Assembly: GCA_944322785.1 (NCBI GenBank)
Contig: CALUPW010000002.1
Coordinates: 1 to 64,000 of the forward strand
Source of the DNA: Candidatus Gastranaerophilales bacterium
GTDB taxonomy: Bacteria > Cyanobacteriota > Vampirovibrionia > Gastranaerophilales > Gastranaerophilaceae
Reading direction: 5' to 3'
DNA length: 64,000 nucleotides
The position numbers were made by a program, and so were the translations under genes. Shown one piece after another: positions 25,584 through 35,115 of this stretch. The notes under the pieces are model-generated. The model was given only the letters and a program-made list of their open reading frames with translations. It was not told the DNA's origin and ran no database searches. Positions within the stretch are counted from its first letter, which is position 1, and each line of letters opens with the position of its first letter.

Positions 25584-25808
25584 GTGATATATGATGTACA
25601 CAAAAAACCACATAACAATCTGACAGACCGTGAATTGACGGTTCTCAAATTTATTGCGGATGGTTATGAGGATAAATATATTGCGGAAAAATTGCAAATC
25701 AGTATTCATACGGTTCGGGCTTTTGTCCACAAGATTATTAATAAAATGACTGCTAAAAACCGTGTTCATGCTGCTTGCATGGCAATCAGAGCGGGGATTA
25801 TAAAATAA
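25584..25808 (+). CDS. Single-domain LuxR/GerE-type regulator
   Basis: A 74-residue protein that is essentially one GerE helix-turn-helix: LTDRELTVLKFIADGYEDKY, then IAEKLQISIHTVRAFVHKI and a final helix with NRVHAACMAI. There is no receiver or sensor domain, so DNA binding is probably controlled by amount or by a partner. The start is GTG 25584, with ACAGGAA about 11 bases upstream and a consensus promoter before it. A smaller relative is encoded at 33495. Confidence 0.8.
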   Translation: MIYDVHKKPHNNLTDRELTVLKFIADGYEDKYIAEKLQISIHTVRAFVHKIINKMTAKNRVHAACMAIRAGIIK

Positions 25809-25828
25809 ATTCAGACAATTTTATTAAA

Positions 25829-26314
25829 TCAGGTTCTTGTTATAACTTTATATGCCAGTTCAATTGCTTTTTGGCTAAACATAAATTTCATAAATTTTCT
25901 TGGCAGAAACGGCGGTAATACAAATTTTTCAACAGTTGTTCTTTCATTATACTTTACGGAAATAAACACCAGTCCGACCGGTTTTTCTTTGGTTCCGCCG
26001 CCGGGGCCTGCAATTCCTGTTGTACATATTGCAACATCACAATTGGATAGTGTTTTAAGCCCGTCCGCCATTGACTTTGCGCATTCCGGACTTACGGCGC
26101 CGTATTTATCCAGAATTTCTTTACTTACCCCTAAATACTTATGTTTTGCTTCATTTGCATAAGTTATGTGGCTTTCATAGAGATATTCCGAACTCCCTGC
26201 AATATCGGTAAGTCTTGAAGCCAGAAGCCCGCCCGTACAGCTTTCGGCGGTTGAAACAACCAGTCTTTTTTCTTTTAAAATTTGTGCAAATTTTTTTAGT
26301 TTTCCGTCAAACAT
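25829..26314 (-). CDS. pncC: Nicotinamide-nucleotide amidase, CinA C-terminal family
   Basis: A 161-residue enzyme that hydrolyses nicotinamide mononucleotide to nicotinate mononucleotide in NAD salvage. Family motifs are clear: STAESCTGGLLASRLTDIAGSS, here with the catalytic Ser at about residue 31, then THE-like YANEAKHKYLGV and TGIAGPGGGTKEKPVGLV. It is the stand-alone form without the N-terminal MocF domain of full CinA. It converges with the LuxR-type gene and diverges from dnaB. Confidence 0.93.
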   Translation of the reverse strand: MFDGKLKKFAQILKEKRLVVSTAESCTGGLLASRLTDIAGSSEYLYESHITYANEAKHKYLGVSKEILDKYGAVSPECAKSMADGLKTLSNCDVAICTTGIAGPGGGTKEKPVGLVFISVKYNERTTVEKFVLPPFLPRKFMKFMFSQKAIELAYKVITRT

Positions 26315-26435
26315 CCTAAAACTACTCTAAACCTGCTATTAAAAAAAGTCAATCAATTCGAGGTTAATTTTTTTTTACATCATGTTTCATTTTGAATTAT
26401 TCCTTACTATCATGGGAAAAAGGGGAGGAAAAAGC

Positions 26436-27830
26436 ATGGCCGTAACAAAGGAAAAAAGTCAGCAAAATACAAATAATAAAGATTTACATCTGATTCCGCA
26501 GAATACTGAGGCTGAGGAAGCTGTTTTAGGTGCTATTTTAGTTAATCCTGTCGTGATTACAAAGGTCGTTGAAGGATTGAAACCGGAAAGTTTTTACAAA
26601 CCTGCCCACAGATATGTTTACGAAGCCATGCTCCAGTTATTTAACTCTAACGAAAGAATTGATATAGTGTCTGTTTCCAATGTTCTTGATTACAATTCCA
26701 AGCTGGAAACGGTTGGCGGTAGACCCTTTATAAACGATTTAGCCTTAAATGCAATAAGCACGGCAAATATTGAATATTATGCAAAAATTATTCAGGAAAA
26801 AGCCATAAAAAGAGCCTTGATAAACGCCGGCAGTGAAATAGTATCTTTTGGATACGATGTGAATCCCATTGACCAGTCGCTTGATCAGGCTGAAAAACTG
26901 ATTTTTGATATTGCATCCAAAAAGGCGACAACAGACCTTGTCCATGTCAAAGATTTAGTCTTAAACACGTATGAAAAGATTGAATACAGATACGAGCACA
27001 AGGATGAACTTATCGGTGTTCCGACAAATTTCTATGAACTTGATACTATGACAAGCGGACTTCAAAAATCTGATTTAATAATCCTTGCCGCACGTCCGTC
27101 AATGGGAAAAACCGCATTCGCACTGAATATTGCGCAAAACGTTGCAATCAAGGCAAAAACTCCCGTTGCGATATTTTCTCTTGAAATGTCAAAGGAACAA
27201 CTTGTTCAGCGGATGTTGTGTTCCGAGGCTGAAGTTGACACTCAAAGACTCAAAACAGGTCACATGCAAAGCAAAGACTGGGAAAAACTCGCAGATGCAA
27301 TGAACTCGTTTGCGCAGGCACCGATTTATATTGATGACACGTCAGGATGTACGTTAACGGACGTTCGGGCAAAGTGCAGACGGTTAAAAATGGAAGAAAA
27401 GAATTTGGGACTTGTTGTTATAGACTATCTTCAATTGATGGAAAGTTCCGGTCGAGAGGACAGAATGCAGCAGATTTCGGCAATTTCAAGAGGCTTAAAG
27501 ACGCTTGCACGTGAACTTGATGTTCCGGTTATTGCGCTTTCACAGCTTTCCCGTGCTGTAGAATCAAGGACAGATAAACGTCCGATGCTTTCTGATCTTC
27601 GTGAGTCAGGTGCAATCGAGCAGGATGCGGATATTGTTATGTTTATTTACCGTGACGAATACTACAGAAAAGCTGACGGGGAAGAAGATGAATCAATCAA
27701 GGCTGCAAACAAGGGTGAATCTGAAATTATTATCGCAAAACACAGAAACGGCCCTGTCGGAACAGTAAAACTTCTGTTTCAGGGTAATATCACGAAGTTC
27801 AAAAATCCGATTAAAACGGATGCATTTTAA
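26436..27830 (+). CDS. dnaB: Replicative DNA helicase DnaB
   Basis: A 464-residue hexameric helicase that unwinds DNA ahead of the fork and binds primase. The N-terminal domain holds PQNTEAEEAVLGAILVNP. The RecA-like domain holds Walker A ARPSMGKTAFAL (~221), IFSLEMSKEQL, Walker B LVVIDYLQLM and the arginine-finger region KHRNGPVGTV. I start at ATG 26436, which has a strong GGGGAGG site; the frame runs 18 codons further upstream without one. No intein. It is convergent with the HEAT-like gene, with 4 bases between the stops. Confidence 0.96.
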   Translation: MAVTKEKSQQNTNNKDLHLIPQNTEAEEAVLGAILVNPVVITKVVEGLKPESFYKPAHRYVYEAMLQLFNSNERIDIVSVSNVLDYNSKLETVGGRPFINDLALNAISTANIEYYAKIIQEKAIKRALINAGSEIVSFGYDVNPIDQSLDQAEKLIFDIASKKATTDLVHVKDLVLNTYEKIEYRYEHKDELIGVPTNFYELDTMTSGLQKSDLIILAARPSMGKTAFALNIAQNVAIKAKTPVAIFSLEMSKEQLVQRMLCSEAEVDTQRLKTGHMQSKDWEKLADAMNSFAQAPIYIDDTSGCTLTDVRAKCRRLKMEEKNLGLVVIDYLQLMESSGREDRMQQISAISRGLKTLARELDVPVIALSQLSRAVESRTDKRPMLSDLRESGAIEQDADIVMFIYRDEYYRKADGEEDESIKAANKGESEIIIAKHRNGPVGTVKLLFQGNITKFKNPIKTDAF

Positions 27831-27834
27831 TTAT

Positions 27835-29025
27835 TTAAAGCGCTCTTATAATTGATTTGATGTTTTCATCCGTAATCTTTAAAAGAGCTACCTGTCGGGA
27901 GGTGTCATCAAGTTCGTTGTGTGCTTTTAAAACTTCTGCTGTTTTTACAATAATTGTCTGGTTGCTGCATTTTAAAAGTTCTCGCACTGCATACATATCC
28001 TGTGCAAAATCAAGTGCAGTATATACAAACGGACTATCCTCTTTCAACTCCTGATTAACAAAGCATAAAAGTTCTTTTTTATTTATGTGGCTCAAAAGCT
28101 TTTTAATATCAAGAACTTCTTTTTTGGTTTCTTTGTCCTCATCGTAAAGATATTCGTCATTTTCAGTCAATGTTTCAAATTTTTCGTTCGCATTTAACAG
28201 CACAATGGCTGTTTTGCTGTCATCAGCATGCACCATAAGCCTTTCAAAAAGCTCATAAAGTTCATAATCAAAAACGGATGATAACGAAATAATTTCACCC
28301 AGTCCGTTGATTATATTGTTCAATACCAGAAGTCCGTTTGACAAATCCGTTTCAAGAATCTTAAAAATTTCAGTTAAATACGGGATTTCTGCCGCAATAT
28401 TTTCGGACATTGTAGAGTTTTTCATAGTTTCAATTATCGGATAAAGCGCCTCCTGATTGCCGTATGCAGTCAGAAATTTTACCGCCTTCAACTGTTCAAA
28501 TTCATCGTTCGATTTCAGGTTTGCAAGAGCATTGTTGTATGAAATTTCATCTTGCATAACACCCAGTGTTGCGGCACAATTGGCGTTTAAAAATTCATCT
28601 TCTGTTTTTGAGTTTTTCCGCAAAAGCTCTAATGCAAGCGGATCTTGAATATATGTGAAAAATTTGGCACAGTATGTTTTTTCATCGTTTGTGCCTGTTT
28701 CAAGAATTTCAAGCATTCTGTCGGTCAAATCCTCGTCTGCATACCTGACAAGGCTTGAAATAATTACATCCTCGTATGACGGCGAATAATATTTTAAGAA
28801 TGAAAGAAGATTTTTGTAATTTGTTTCGTTAACAGCGTTCAAAATCCTCTCTGCGACATTTCGTTTTATAAAATCAAACAGAAAGTCATCTTTTTCTACA
28901 AGAGCCTTAAACATTTCAACATCTGCCGTGTTTACAAGGCGGCAGGCTGCGGCTTCGTATTCCTGTTTGTTTTTGCCCGTGAGCTGTTTTATTAAATCTT
29001 CGACCATGAAACAAATATAACACAT
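27835..29025 (-). CDS. HEAT-like helical repeat protein
   Basis: A protein of about 390 residues, entirely helical, with recurring acidic helix pairs (ALVEKDDFLFDFIKRNVAER, SYNNALANLKSNDEFEQLKA, VKFLTAYGNQEALYPIIETM) spaced like HEAT/armadillo units. No enzyme motif, signal or membrane segment. Such solenoids usually bind proteins. A second possible start, MVEDL at 29007, is six codons in. The gene is transcribed toward dnaB; the pairing may be chance. Confidence 0.6.
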   Translation of the reverse strand: MCYICFMVEDLIKQLTGKNKQEYEAAACRLVNTADVEMFKALVEKDDFLFDFIKRNVAERILNAVNETNYKNLLSFLKYYSPSYEDVIISSLVRYADEDLTDRMLEILETGTNDEKTYCAKFFTYIQDPLALELLRKNSKTEDEFLNANCAATLGVMQDEISYNNALANLKSNDEFEQLKAVKFLTAYGNQEALYPIIETMKNSTMSENIAAEIPYLTEIFKILETDLSNGLLVLNNIINGLGEIISLSSVFDYELYELFERLMVHADDSKTAIVLLNANEKFETLTENDEYLYDEDKETKKEVLDIKKLLSHINKKELLCFVNQELKEDSPFVYTALDFAQDMYAVRELLKCSNQTIIVKTAEVLKAHNELDDTSRQVALLKITDENIKSIIRAL

Positions 29026-29054
29026 AAAAAATATTTTATCAATTAAGAGAGGTC

Positions 29055-29807
29055 TTAATTAGATTTAATATGTGATTTTAAAACTCTATACCATCCGAAA
29101 ATATCTCCTCCGATGTCAGTGTATGCATCTAAAGAAAAAGAGGATATGATACCAAAATCTACTGTTTCTGTTTTTTGTTTAACAAGCTCTTTTCTAAATT
29201 TTTTCGGATAATCCTTTTTACTTAGCATAACTAACAATTTATATTTTGCTTTTGGGTTTGTAAATTTATTTTTTAATGTTTTATCAAGACGTTTTATAAA
29301 ATTTATGTCATCATTAATATCTTTATACTTCAACTTAATAATAAATAAAACGCTCTTATCTGAATGAAATATTTGTTCAAGTTTTAATGCCAGATAATCT
29401 ACCCTGCTTTTCAATTCGTCTATTGCAGATACTGTTTTTTCCGTCGGAGTGCCATCTTCATTAAATAAGTCTTTGTATTTAAATCGGGAATGAAAACTTA
29501 TTTTATATGGCTCATGCGCAATTGCCCCCCCCCCCCCGGTACCTTTAAAGGCTAAAACACTATAATTGCCCTGTGCAAAATTTTTTAAATTATTTAAAGA
29601 GTCCAAAAATAAATCTCTGTCATTTTCGTATGACCATGTGTATAAGTAATGTTCAAATTTATTGTCCTTAAAAATATCTGAAAGTCTTTGAGAAACTTCA
29701 CAGTTATATCCAAAACTGATTACATCGTTATAATTGCAATTGTAATAATCCAATTTTTTTCCGGCCATAAATCTGAAAAAGTCACGTTTTAATTTCCGTA
29801 TATCCAT
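29055..29807 (-). CDS. DUF1796-like papain-type protein with in-frame poly-G tract
   Basis: A 250-residue protein. The VISFGYNCEVSQRL segment (about 30-43, with the Cys) is the signature of DUF1796 putative cysteine peptidase-like proteins, often found with surface polysaccharide genes. ATG 29807 is chosen because GCAGGAG sits 7 bases upstream. A run of 13 G on the coding strand (29525-29537) encodes consecutive Gly near residue 91. In this assembly it is in frame, so the full protein is made; gain or loss of one G would truncate it early. This is the classic make-up of a phase-variable gene. Confidence 0.6.
   Translation of the reverse strand: MDIRKLKRDFFRFMAGKKLDYYNCNYNDVISFGYNCEVSQRLSDIFKDNKFEHYLYTWSYENDRDLFLDSLNNLKNFAQGNYSVLAFKGTGGGGAIAHEPYKISFHSRFKYKDLFNEDGTPTEKTVSAIDELKSRVDYLALKLEQIFHSDKSVLFIIKLKYKDINDDINFIKRLDKTLKNKFTNPKAKYKLLVMLSKKDYPKKFRKELVKQKTETVDFGIISSFSLDAYTDIGGDIFGWYRVLKSHIKSN
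29525..29537 (-). repeat. Poly-G(13) homopolymer inside the DUF1796-like gene
   Basis: Thirteen consecutive C on the plus strand. Such a run is exceptional in this AT-rich genome; the only comparable run in the window is at 52150. Confidence 0.9.
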
Positions 29808-29894
29808 TTTATACTCCTGCATAAAAATTTATTCAACATAATCCGCTACCGGATAGTTAAAGTGAGTAGAAGCTGTATTCACTTGATAAACAAA

Positions 29895-30488
29895 CTAATC
29901 TAAATAAAACACAGTAATGACTTTGTGACCTTCTTCTGCATATTGAACAGCATTGTGAAGGGTTTTGCTGGTGTGAGAAAGGAAACAAATCAACTGGTTG
30001 CAATCGTCGATAATTTCTCTGTTGCATACACGGGAAGCGTCAGCCAGCGTCATCATAGCACGGTCTGCATGTTCAATGATATTCGGCACCCCGATTAATT
30101 GATCCTGAACGTCGCTCGGCTGCTGTCCGATTGTCTGCGGAAGAATAACTTTAAGTTTGTCGGGATTTGCTTTCATAGCACCACGTATAGCCGCAGCATT
30201 TGTACCTGATGAACCGCCTGAAGTGATGATAGTATTTCCCTGTCTTACAAGAGCCGTCGCAAGCGTTTCAATCATCTGCTGGTGTGTAATCGGAAGGTTG
30301 CGGCTGCCAATAATGGCAATTTTTTTTGCGGATTGTCTTATTGTTGCAAGCTCCTGCGCCAATTCATCAACCGTATTCGGTGAATCAGCATTCACAGTGT
30401 CCATATCGTCAATCGGAACCATAATTGAAGGTTGTTCGTCATTATTTTTATCACCTGCATTCAATAAAATATCTTCAAAATTTGCCAT
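29895..30488 (-). CDS. DprA/SMF-like Rossmann protein
   Basis: A 197-residue protein. After a 55-residue acidic N-terminal tail comes a DprA/SMF-type Rossmann domain: KIAIIGSRNLPITHQQM (~57-73), then TIITSGGSSGTNAAAIRGAM (~88-107) and VILPQTIGQQPSD. In cyanobacteria such proteins are annotated as DNA recombination-mediator protein A. DprA loads RecA onto incoming single-stranded DNA; this short form lacks the C-terminal winged helix, and a nucleotide-binding (LOG-like) role is also possible. Confidence 0.7.
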   Translation of the reverse strand: MANFEDILLNAGDKNNDEQPSIMVPIDDMDTVNADSPNTVDELAQELATIRQSAKKIAIIGSRNLPITHQQMIETLATALVRQGNTIITSGGSSGTNAAAIRGAMKANPDKLKVILPQTIGQQPSDVQDQLIGVPNIIEHADRAMMTLADASRVCNREIIDDCNQLICFLSHTSKTLHNAVQYAEEGHKVITVFYLD

Positions 30489-30583
30489 TTTTCCTACTTT
30501 CTGAATAAATCACAATTGCAATAAATATTTTTTTCAAGTATGCTGATTATAACACAAAAATTTAATTTTGGGAATAGGGGAGC

Positions 30584-33136
30584 ATGGAAAATCTACTTGA
30601 AAATCTCAACAAGGAGCAGAAAGAAGCTGTTCAAACCGTAAAAGGCCCGCTTTTAATACTTGCCGGCGCAGGCAGCGGCAAGACAAAAGTTTTGACAACA
30701 AGGATTGCCTATCTCGTCCGTCAGGGTGTGCGTCCGAAAGATATTTTAGCCGTAACATTTACCAACAAAGCCGCAAAAGAGATGAAAGAACGTCTTGGAA
30801 ATATTTTGGGCGAAAACACCGTAAAATATATGTGGGTGGGGACTTTTCACGGGATTTGCGGGCGGATTTTGCGTGAAAACATCGACAATTACAATTTTCA
30901 GTCAGGTAAAAGGCTGGACAAGAATTTTTCAATTTATGACGAAACCGACAGCAACGCAGTAATCAAGCAGGCGGTAAAAAAGCTCAACCTTGACGACAAA
31001 ATTTATCAGCCAAAACTGGTTAAATCAATTATTTCCAATGCAAAAAACAAAATGCAGGATGCATATACCTTTGCAACCTTTGCAAGAGATTTTAAGTCAC
31101 AAAAGATAGCATCCATTTACGAGGAATACGAAAACACTCTGAACAACAACAACGCAATCGACTTTGACGATATGCTTATGCTGACAGTAAAACTGCTTGA
31201 ACAAAACGCACAGGTAAGAGAATACTATTACAACAGATTTAAGCATATTCTGGTCGACGAGTATCAGGACACAAACCTTGCGCAGTACAGGTTGGTCAAA
31301 ATGCTTTATACAAATAATCTGGCAGATGTTCCGCAAGAACGTTCTTTGTGCGTTGTAGGCGATGTTGACCAGTCAATTTACAGCTGGCGGGGGGCGGATT
31401 ATACAATTATTTTGAATTTCCAGAAAGACTTCAAAAATACAAAAGTAATCAAACTTGAACAGAATTACCGTTCAACCGCAAATATTCTGAATGTTGCAAA
31501 CGCAATTATTGAAAATAATACCGAGCGTGTTGATAAAGTTCTTTATTCAAACAAAGGCGAAGGTGAAAAAATTGACTATTATGAGGCGCAGGACGAGGCT
31601 GATGAGGCAAATTTTATAGTAAGCCGTATCAAACAGGATTCCGGCGGCGACTACAACCGCTATGCAATTCTATATAGAACAAACTCCCAATCCCGTGCGC
31701 TTGAAGAAGCCTGCATGGCAGCAGCTGTTCCGTATAGAATATACGGCGGTTTAAAATTCTACGACCGCAAAGAAATTAAAGATATAATTGCATATTTAAA
31801 ACTAATCTATAACACGGACGACAGCCAGAGCTTCCGTCGTATCGTGAACGTTCCGAAGCGTGCAATCGGCGATACGACTGTCAAAAATCTTCAGGATTAT
31901 GCAGACAAATTCGACATCTCACTTTTTGCGGCAGCCGAAAGGATTGATGAAAATACGGAAATTCCGCCCCGAACCCGCTCTAAAATCAAAGATTTTGCGG
32001 AATTGATTTTGAAATTCCGTGATGCACAAAAAAGTTACAGTCTGCAGGAGTTTGTGACTCTCGTAATCGAAAAAACAGGTTATCTTGCCGAACTTCAGGC
32101 GCAAAACACCCCGGAAAGCGAAGCAGATATTGAAAACCTGCAGGAACTTGTAAACGTAGCGGGAGAATTTGTACCGGAGGACAGCGACAATATTTTAGGC
32201 GAATTTCTGCAGCAGGTTGCACTTGTTTCAGACACGGATAACCTCGACAATATCGCCAACAACGTTACTTTAATGACTCTTCACTCGGCAAAAGGTCTGG
32301 AATTCCCGATAGTATTTCTTGCCGGCTGTGACGAAGGAGTTTTTCCGCATCAAAGAACTTTTAATGTGCCTTCTGAAATGGAGGAAGAACGTCGATTGAT
32401 GTATGTAGGAGTTACACGTGCAGAAGAAAAACTTTATCTGACATCAGCCAAACGCCGTCAGATGTGGGGTGAATACAAATATTACAACCCTTCAAGATTT
32501 ATTGAAGAAATTCCCCGTCAATTGCTGGAAATGACCTCATTTGAAGGTTCCACAAGCGGCTCATCAACTTTCCAGAATGCGGTGTCACGTGCAAAAACCG
32601 GAAAATCAGACTACAACTATGCTGCAGCGCAATCTGACAGCTACGGATATGTCAAACCTTCAAGCGGGTTTGGCAAAGGCTTTATTGCACCGACAAAAGG
32701 ACTTGCATCAGGCGGCAGAAAACATAATGAGAGCGGAAATTCCGGATATCAAAAACAATCTTACGGAAGCTACAGTCAACCGCAAAGAACCCCTTCACGC
32801 ACAATTCTGGTTAAAAACAAAGTCAACAAAGAGCGTGATGAGGAAAAGGTTAAGGAATTTTTCAAGGACAACGCAATAAAACGAATGCTGGAAGAACGCA
32901 ACAAACAGGCAGCCGAACAGCAGAAAAAAGAACAGGAAAAAATTGAAAAAGAACAGAGTGCGCCGGTTGTTGAATATGTATTCAGCGAAGGCGAGCGGGT
33001 ATTTCATGACAAACTCGGAATCGGGCATATCAAAGAAGTAATTCAGGTGGGCGACGGTATGATGTACACGATAGACTTTGGCAAACAGGGTGTCAAGGCT
33101 ATGGATGCGGCGTATGCTAAATTGAAGAAGTTTTGA
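30584..33136 (+). CDS. pcrA: UvrD/PcrA-type DNA helicase
   Basis: An 850-residue superfamily 1 3'-5' helicase used in nucleotide-excision repair and replication restart. Motifs: LAGAGSGKT (Walker A, ~27), VDEYQDTN (~225), GDVDQSIYSWRGAD, LEQNYRST, LMTLHSAKGLEFP and VGVTRAEEKLYL. The C-terminal ~60 residues (VFHDKLGIGHIKEV, then GMMYTIDFGKQG) form the Tudor-like fold that binds RNA polymerase in PcrA. A Ser/Gly-rich linker of about 80 residues precedes a Lys/Glu helix. A GGGG-A-GC sequence, which may be the ribosome site, precedes ATG 30584. Confidence 0.94.
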   Translation: MENLLENLNKEQKEAVQTVKGPLLILAGAGSGKTKVLTTRIAYLVRQGVRPKDILAVTFTNKAAKEMKERLGNILGENTVKYMWVGTFHGICGRILRENIDNYNFQSGKRLDKNFSIYDETDSNAVIKQAVKKLNLDDKIYQPKLVKSIISNAKNKMQDAYTFATFARDFKSQKIASIYEEYENTLNNNNAIDFDDMLMLTVKLLEQNAQVREYYYNRFKHILVDEYQDTNLAQYRLVKMLYTNNLADVPQERSLCVVGDVDQSIYSWRGADYTIILNFQKDFKNTKVIKLEQNYRSTANILNVANAIIENNTERVDKVLYSNKGEGEKIDYYEAQDEADEANFIVSRIKQDSGGDYNRYAILYRTNSQSRALEEACMAAAVPYRIYGGLKFYDRKEIKDIIAYLKLIYNTDDSQSFRRIVNVPKRAIGDTTVKNLQDYADKFDISLFAAAERIDENTEIPPRTRSKIKDFAELILKFRDAQKSYSLQEFVTLVIEKTGYLAELQAQNTPESEADIENLQELVNVAGEFVPEDSDNILGEFLQQVALVSDTDNLDNIANNVTLMTLHSAKGLEFPIVFLAGCDEGVFPHQRTFNVPSEMEEERRLMYVGVTRAEEKLYLTSAKRRQMWGEYKYYNPSRFIEEIPRQLLEMTSFEGSTSGSSTFQNAVSRAKTGKSDYNYAAAQSDSYGYVKPSSGFGKGFIAPTKGLASGGRKHNESGNSGYQKQSYGSYSQPQRTPSRTILVKNKVNKERDEEKVKEFFKDNAIKRMLEERNKQAAEQQKKEQEKIEKEQSAPVVEYVFSEGERVFHDKLGIGHIKEVIQVGDGMMYTIDFGKQGVKAMDAAYAKLKKF

Positions 33137-33170
33137 TGTACGTGTAATGAGATATTGCGTGAATGGCAAT

Positions 33171-33395
33171 TTAGTCTATTTTGTAGTCAAATATTTTAAA
33201 AAATTCAGCCAGAGTTATATCAAGAGCATTACAAATTGCATTAATTGTTGAGATTTTCGTGTCTTTTATGCCTTTTTCCGCATAACTTACACAACTTTTT
33301 GACAATTCGGCAGTCCATGCAAGCTTTTCTGCAGTAAAGGATTTTTCTTTTCTCAGAGCAAGTATTCGTTTTGCAATATGTTCATTGATGTTCAT
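33171..33395 (-). CDS. Small XRE-family regulator
   Basis: A 74-residue protein that is one lambda-type helix-turn-helix (LRKEKSFTAEKLAWTAELSK, then SCVSYAEKGI and an ALDITLAEFFKIF end helix). It lies divergent from the LuxR-like mini gene at 33495. The 99-base gap holds an inverted repeat suited to a dimeric regulator. It converges with pcrA. Confidence 0.82.
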   Translation of the reverse strand: MNINEHIAKRILALRKEKSFTAEKLAWTAELSKSCVSYAEKGIKDTKISTINAICNALDITLAEFFKIFDYKID

Positions 33396-33396
33396 G

Positions 33397-33468
33397 TTAA
33401 TACCATTATTTTGATATTGACATATTAATATTAATAGAGTAAACTTAAATTCTATAAAGTGGTATTAA
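33397..33468. promoter_or_regulatory. Inverted repeat between divergent HTH genes
   Basis: TTAATACCA (33397-33405) and TGGTATTAA (33460-33468) are exact reverse complements, one beside each gene start. Between them lies TATTAATATTAATAG. Likely operators for the XRE or LuxR-like protein. Confidence 0.55.
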
Positions 33469-33494
33469 TATAGAGAATATAATGGAGCATTTTT

Positions 33495-33686
33495 ATGAAT
33501 TTGAATAAACAACAAATTGCAATTTTACGATTGCTTGCATTTGGTGAAACTCAAAAAGAAATAGCAAAGATATTAAATCTTTCAAAATCGCAAATTAATA
33601 GATTGTTGAAAGATAGCATTCAGGAACTATCAGCAAGAAATAAAACAAATGCAACAGTGAAGGCTGTATTATTAAATATTATTTAA
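33495..33686 (+). CDS. Mini LuxR/sigma-70 region 4-like HTH protein
   Basis: A 63-residue protein consisting of one helix-turn-helix (LNKQQIAILRLLAFGETQKE, then IAKILNLSKSQINRLLKD) and a short helix with NATVKAV. It resembles the single-domain regulator at 25584 in size and ending. TGGAG sits about 10 bases before ATG 33495. Divergent from the XRE gene. The last 8 bases overlap the convergent ffh gene. Confidence 0.75.
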   Translation: MNLNKQQIAILRLLAFGETQKEIAKILNLSKSQINRLLKDSIQELSARNKTNATVKAVLLNII

Positions 33687-35115
33687 ACTTCCGCATCATT
33701 TTTAATGCTTTGTTCATCGCATGTTTGCCCAGCTTCGGACTTAATCCGCCCGGCATGTTTGGCATACCTTTCATTGATGAAGGATTTGGCATTCCGCCGT
33801 TCATTTTTCCGAACATATTTTTCATATCATATACACCCTTCATCATCATGCGCATTTGTTCAAATTGTTTGACATAGGCGTTAACTTCTGCAAGTTCCAT
33901 TCCGGCGCCTTTTGCAATACGTTTTTTGCGGCTTGTATCAATAAGTTCAGGTTTATTGCGTTCTGCCGGCGTCATGCTCTGTATAAAAACTTCCATCCGC
34001 TTAAACTGTTTTTCACCCTCATGAGAAATTTTGTCCCTGTCATCTTTTCCGATGTTCAACCCCGGAATCATACCAAGAATATTCCCCATGGAACCGAACA
34101 TTTTCATCTGTTTTTGAAGATTTAAAAAGTCGTTATAAGAAAATTCTGATTTTGCCATTTTGGCTTCAAGTTCTTGCGCCTGTTTTTCGTCAAAAACTTC
34201 CTGCGCCCGCTCAACAAGAGAAACAATATCCCCCATTCCAAGAATTCTTGTTGCCATACGTTCAGGGTAAAAATCTTCAAGAGCGTGCAGTTTTTCACCT
34301 GTTCCTGTCAGTTTGATAGGTTTTCCGGTACAGTAAGCCACGCTTAATGCAGAACCGCCGCGGCTGTCGCCGTCAAGTTTTGTCAGCACAAGACCCGTAA
34401 GCCCCAGTTGTGCATCAAAGTTTTCCGCAACATTAACTGCTTCCTGACCTGTCATGGCATCAATTACAAGCAGTTTTTCGTCAGGGTGGAAAATTCTGTC
34501 TATCAAAAGGAGTTCTGCCATCATATCCGTATCTATTTGAAGACGGCCTGCAGTATCAAGAATTAAAACATCAAATCCGTTGTTTTTTGCATATTCAATC
34601 GCTTTTTCAACAATATTTTGAACGTCTTTAGATTCCGGAATTGTAAAAACTTCCGTTTCAATTTCTTTTCCGAGGGTTTGAAGCTGCGTTATAGCGGCCG
34701 GTCTATATACGTCGCATGCTACAAGAAGCGGTTTTTTCCCTTCTTTTTTCAATTTTACGGCAAGCTTTGCACTTGATGTTGTTTTTCCCGAACCCTGAAG
34801 CCCCAGCATCATAATGAGCGGTGGGTTGCTTTTAAGTTCAAGCGGTTTACGTTCTTTTCCCAGAAGTTCAATCAATTCGTCATGAACTATTTTGACAAGC
34901 TGCTGCGACGGGTCAACACCTTCGATAATTTTTTCACCTTCGGCTTTTTCTCTGATTTTTGAAATAAAAGATTTTACTACCCGAAGATTTACATCAGCTT
35001 CCAACAATGCTCGGCGAATTTCCCTTAAAGCCTCATGCATGTTTTCCTGCGTTAATTCTTGACCTTTTGTTCTGCTTATTATGCTCTGTAATTTTTCGCT
35101 TAAACTGTCAAACAT
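33679..35115 (-). CDS. ffh: Signal recognition particle protein Ffh/SRP54
   Basis: A 478-residue GTPase that binds signal peptides at the ribosome and delivers them to FtsY. N domain up to ~85; G domain with LGLQGSGKTTSSAKLA (~104), DVYRPAAITQL, LDTAGR and TKLDGDSRGG; then the methionine-rich M domain with signal-peptide groove and RNA-binding SRKKRIAKGAG. All elements are present at the usual length. It is transcribed alone; AAGGGA precedes the ATG. Confidence 0.96.
   Translation of the reverse strand: MFDSLSEKLQSIISRTKGQELTQENMHEALREIRRALLEADVNLRVVKSFISKIREKAEGEKIIEGVDPSQQLVKIVHDELIELLGKERKPLELKSNPPLIMMLGLQGSGKTTSSAKLAVKLKKEGKKPLLVACDVYRPAAITQLQTLGKEIETEVFTIPESKDVQNIVEKAIEYAKNNGFDVLILDTAGRLQIDTDMMAELLLIDRIFHPDEKLLVIDAMTGQEAVNVAENFDAQLGLTGLVLTKLDGDSRGGSALSVAYCTGKPIKLTGTGEKLHALEDFYPERMATRILGMGDIVSLVERAQEVFDEKQAQELEAKMAKSEFSYNDFLNLQKQMKMFGSMGNILGMIPGLNIGKDDRDKISHEGEKQFKRMEVFIQSMTPAERNKPELIDTSRKKRIAKGAGMELAEVNAYVKQFEQMRMMMKGVYDMKNMFGKMNGGMPNPSSMKGMPNMPGGLSPKLGKHAMNKALKMMRKFK

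Noticed and set aside
32541-32879. 112-codon ORF inside pcrA in another frame
   Set aside because: It is a shadow of the Ser/Gly-rich linker coding region of the helicase, with no start signal of its own.
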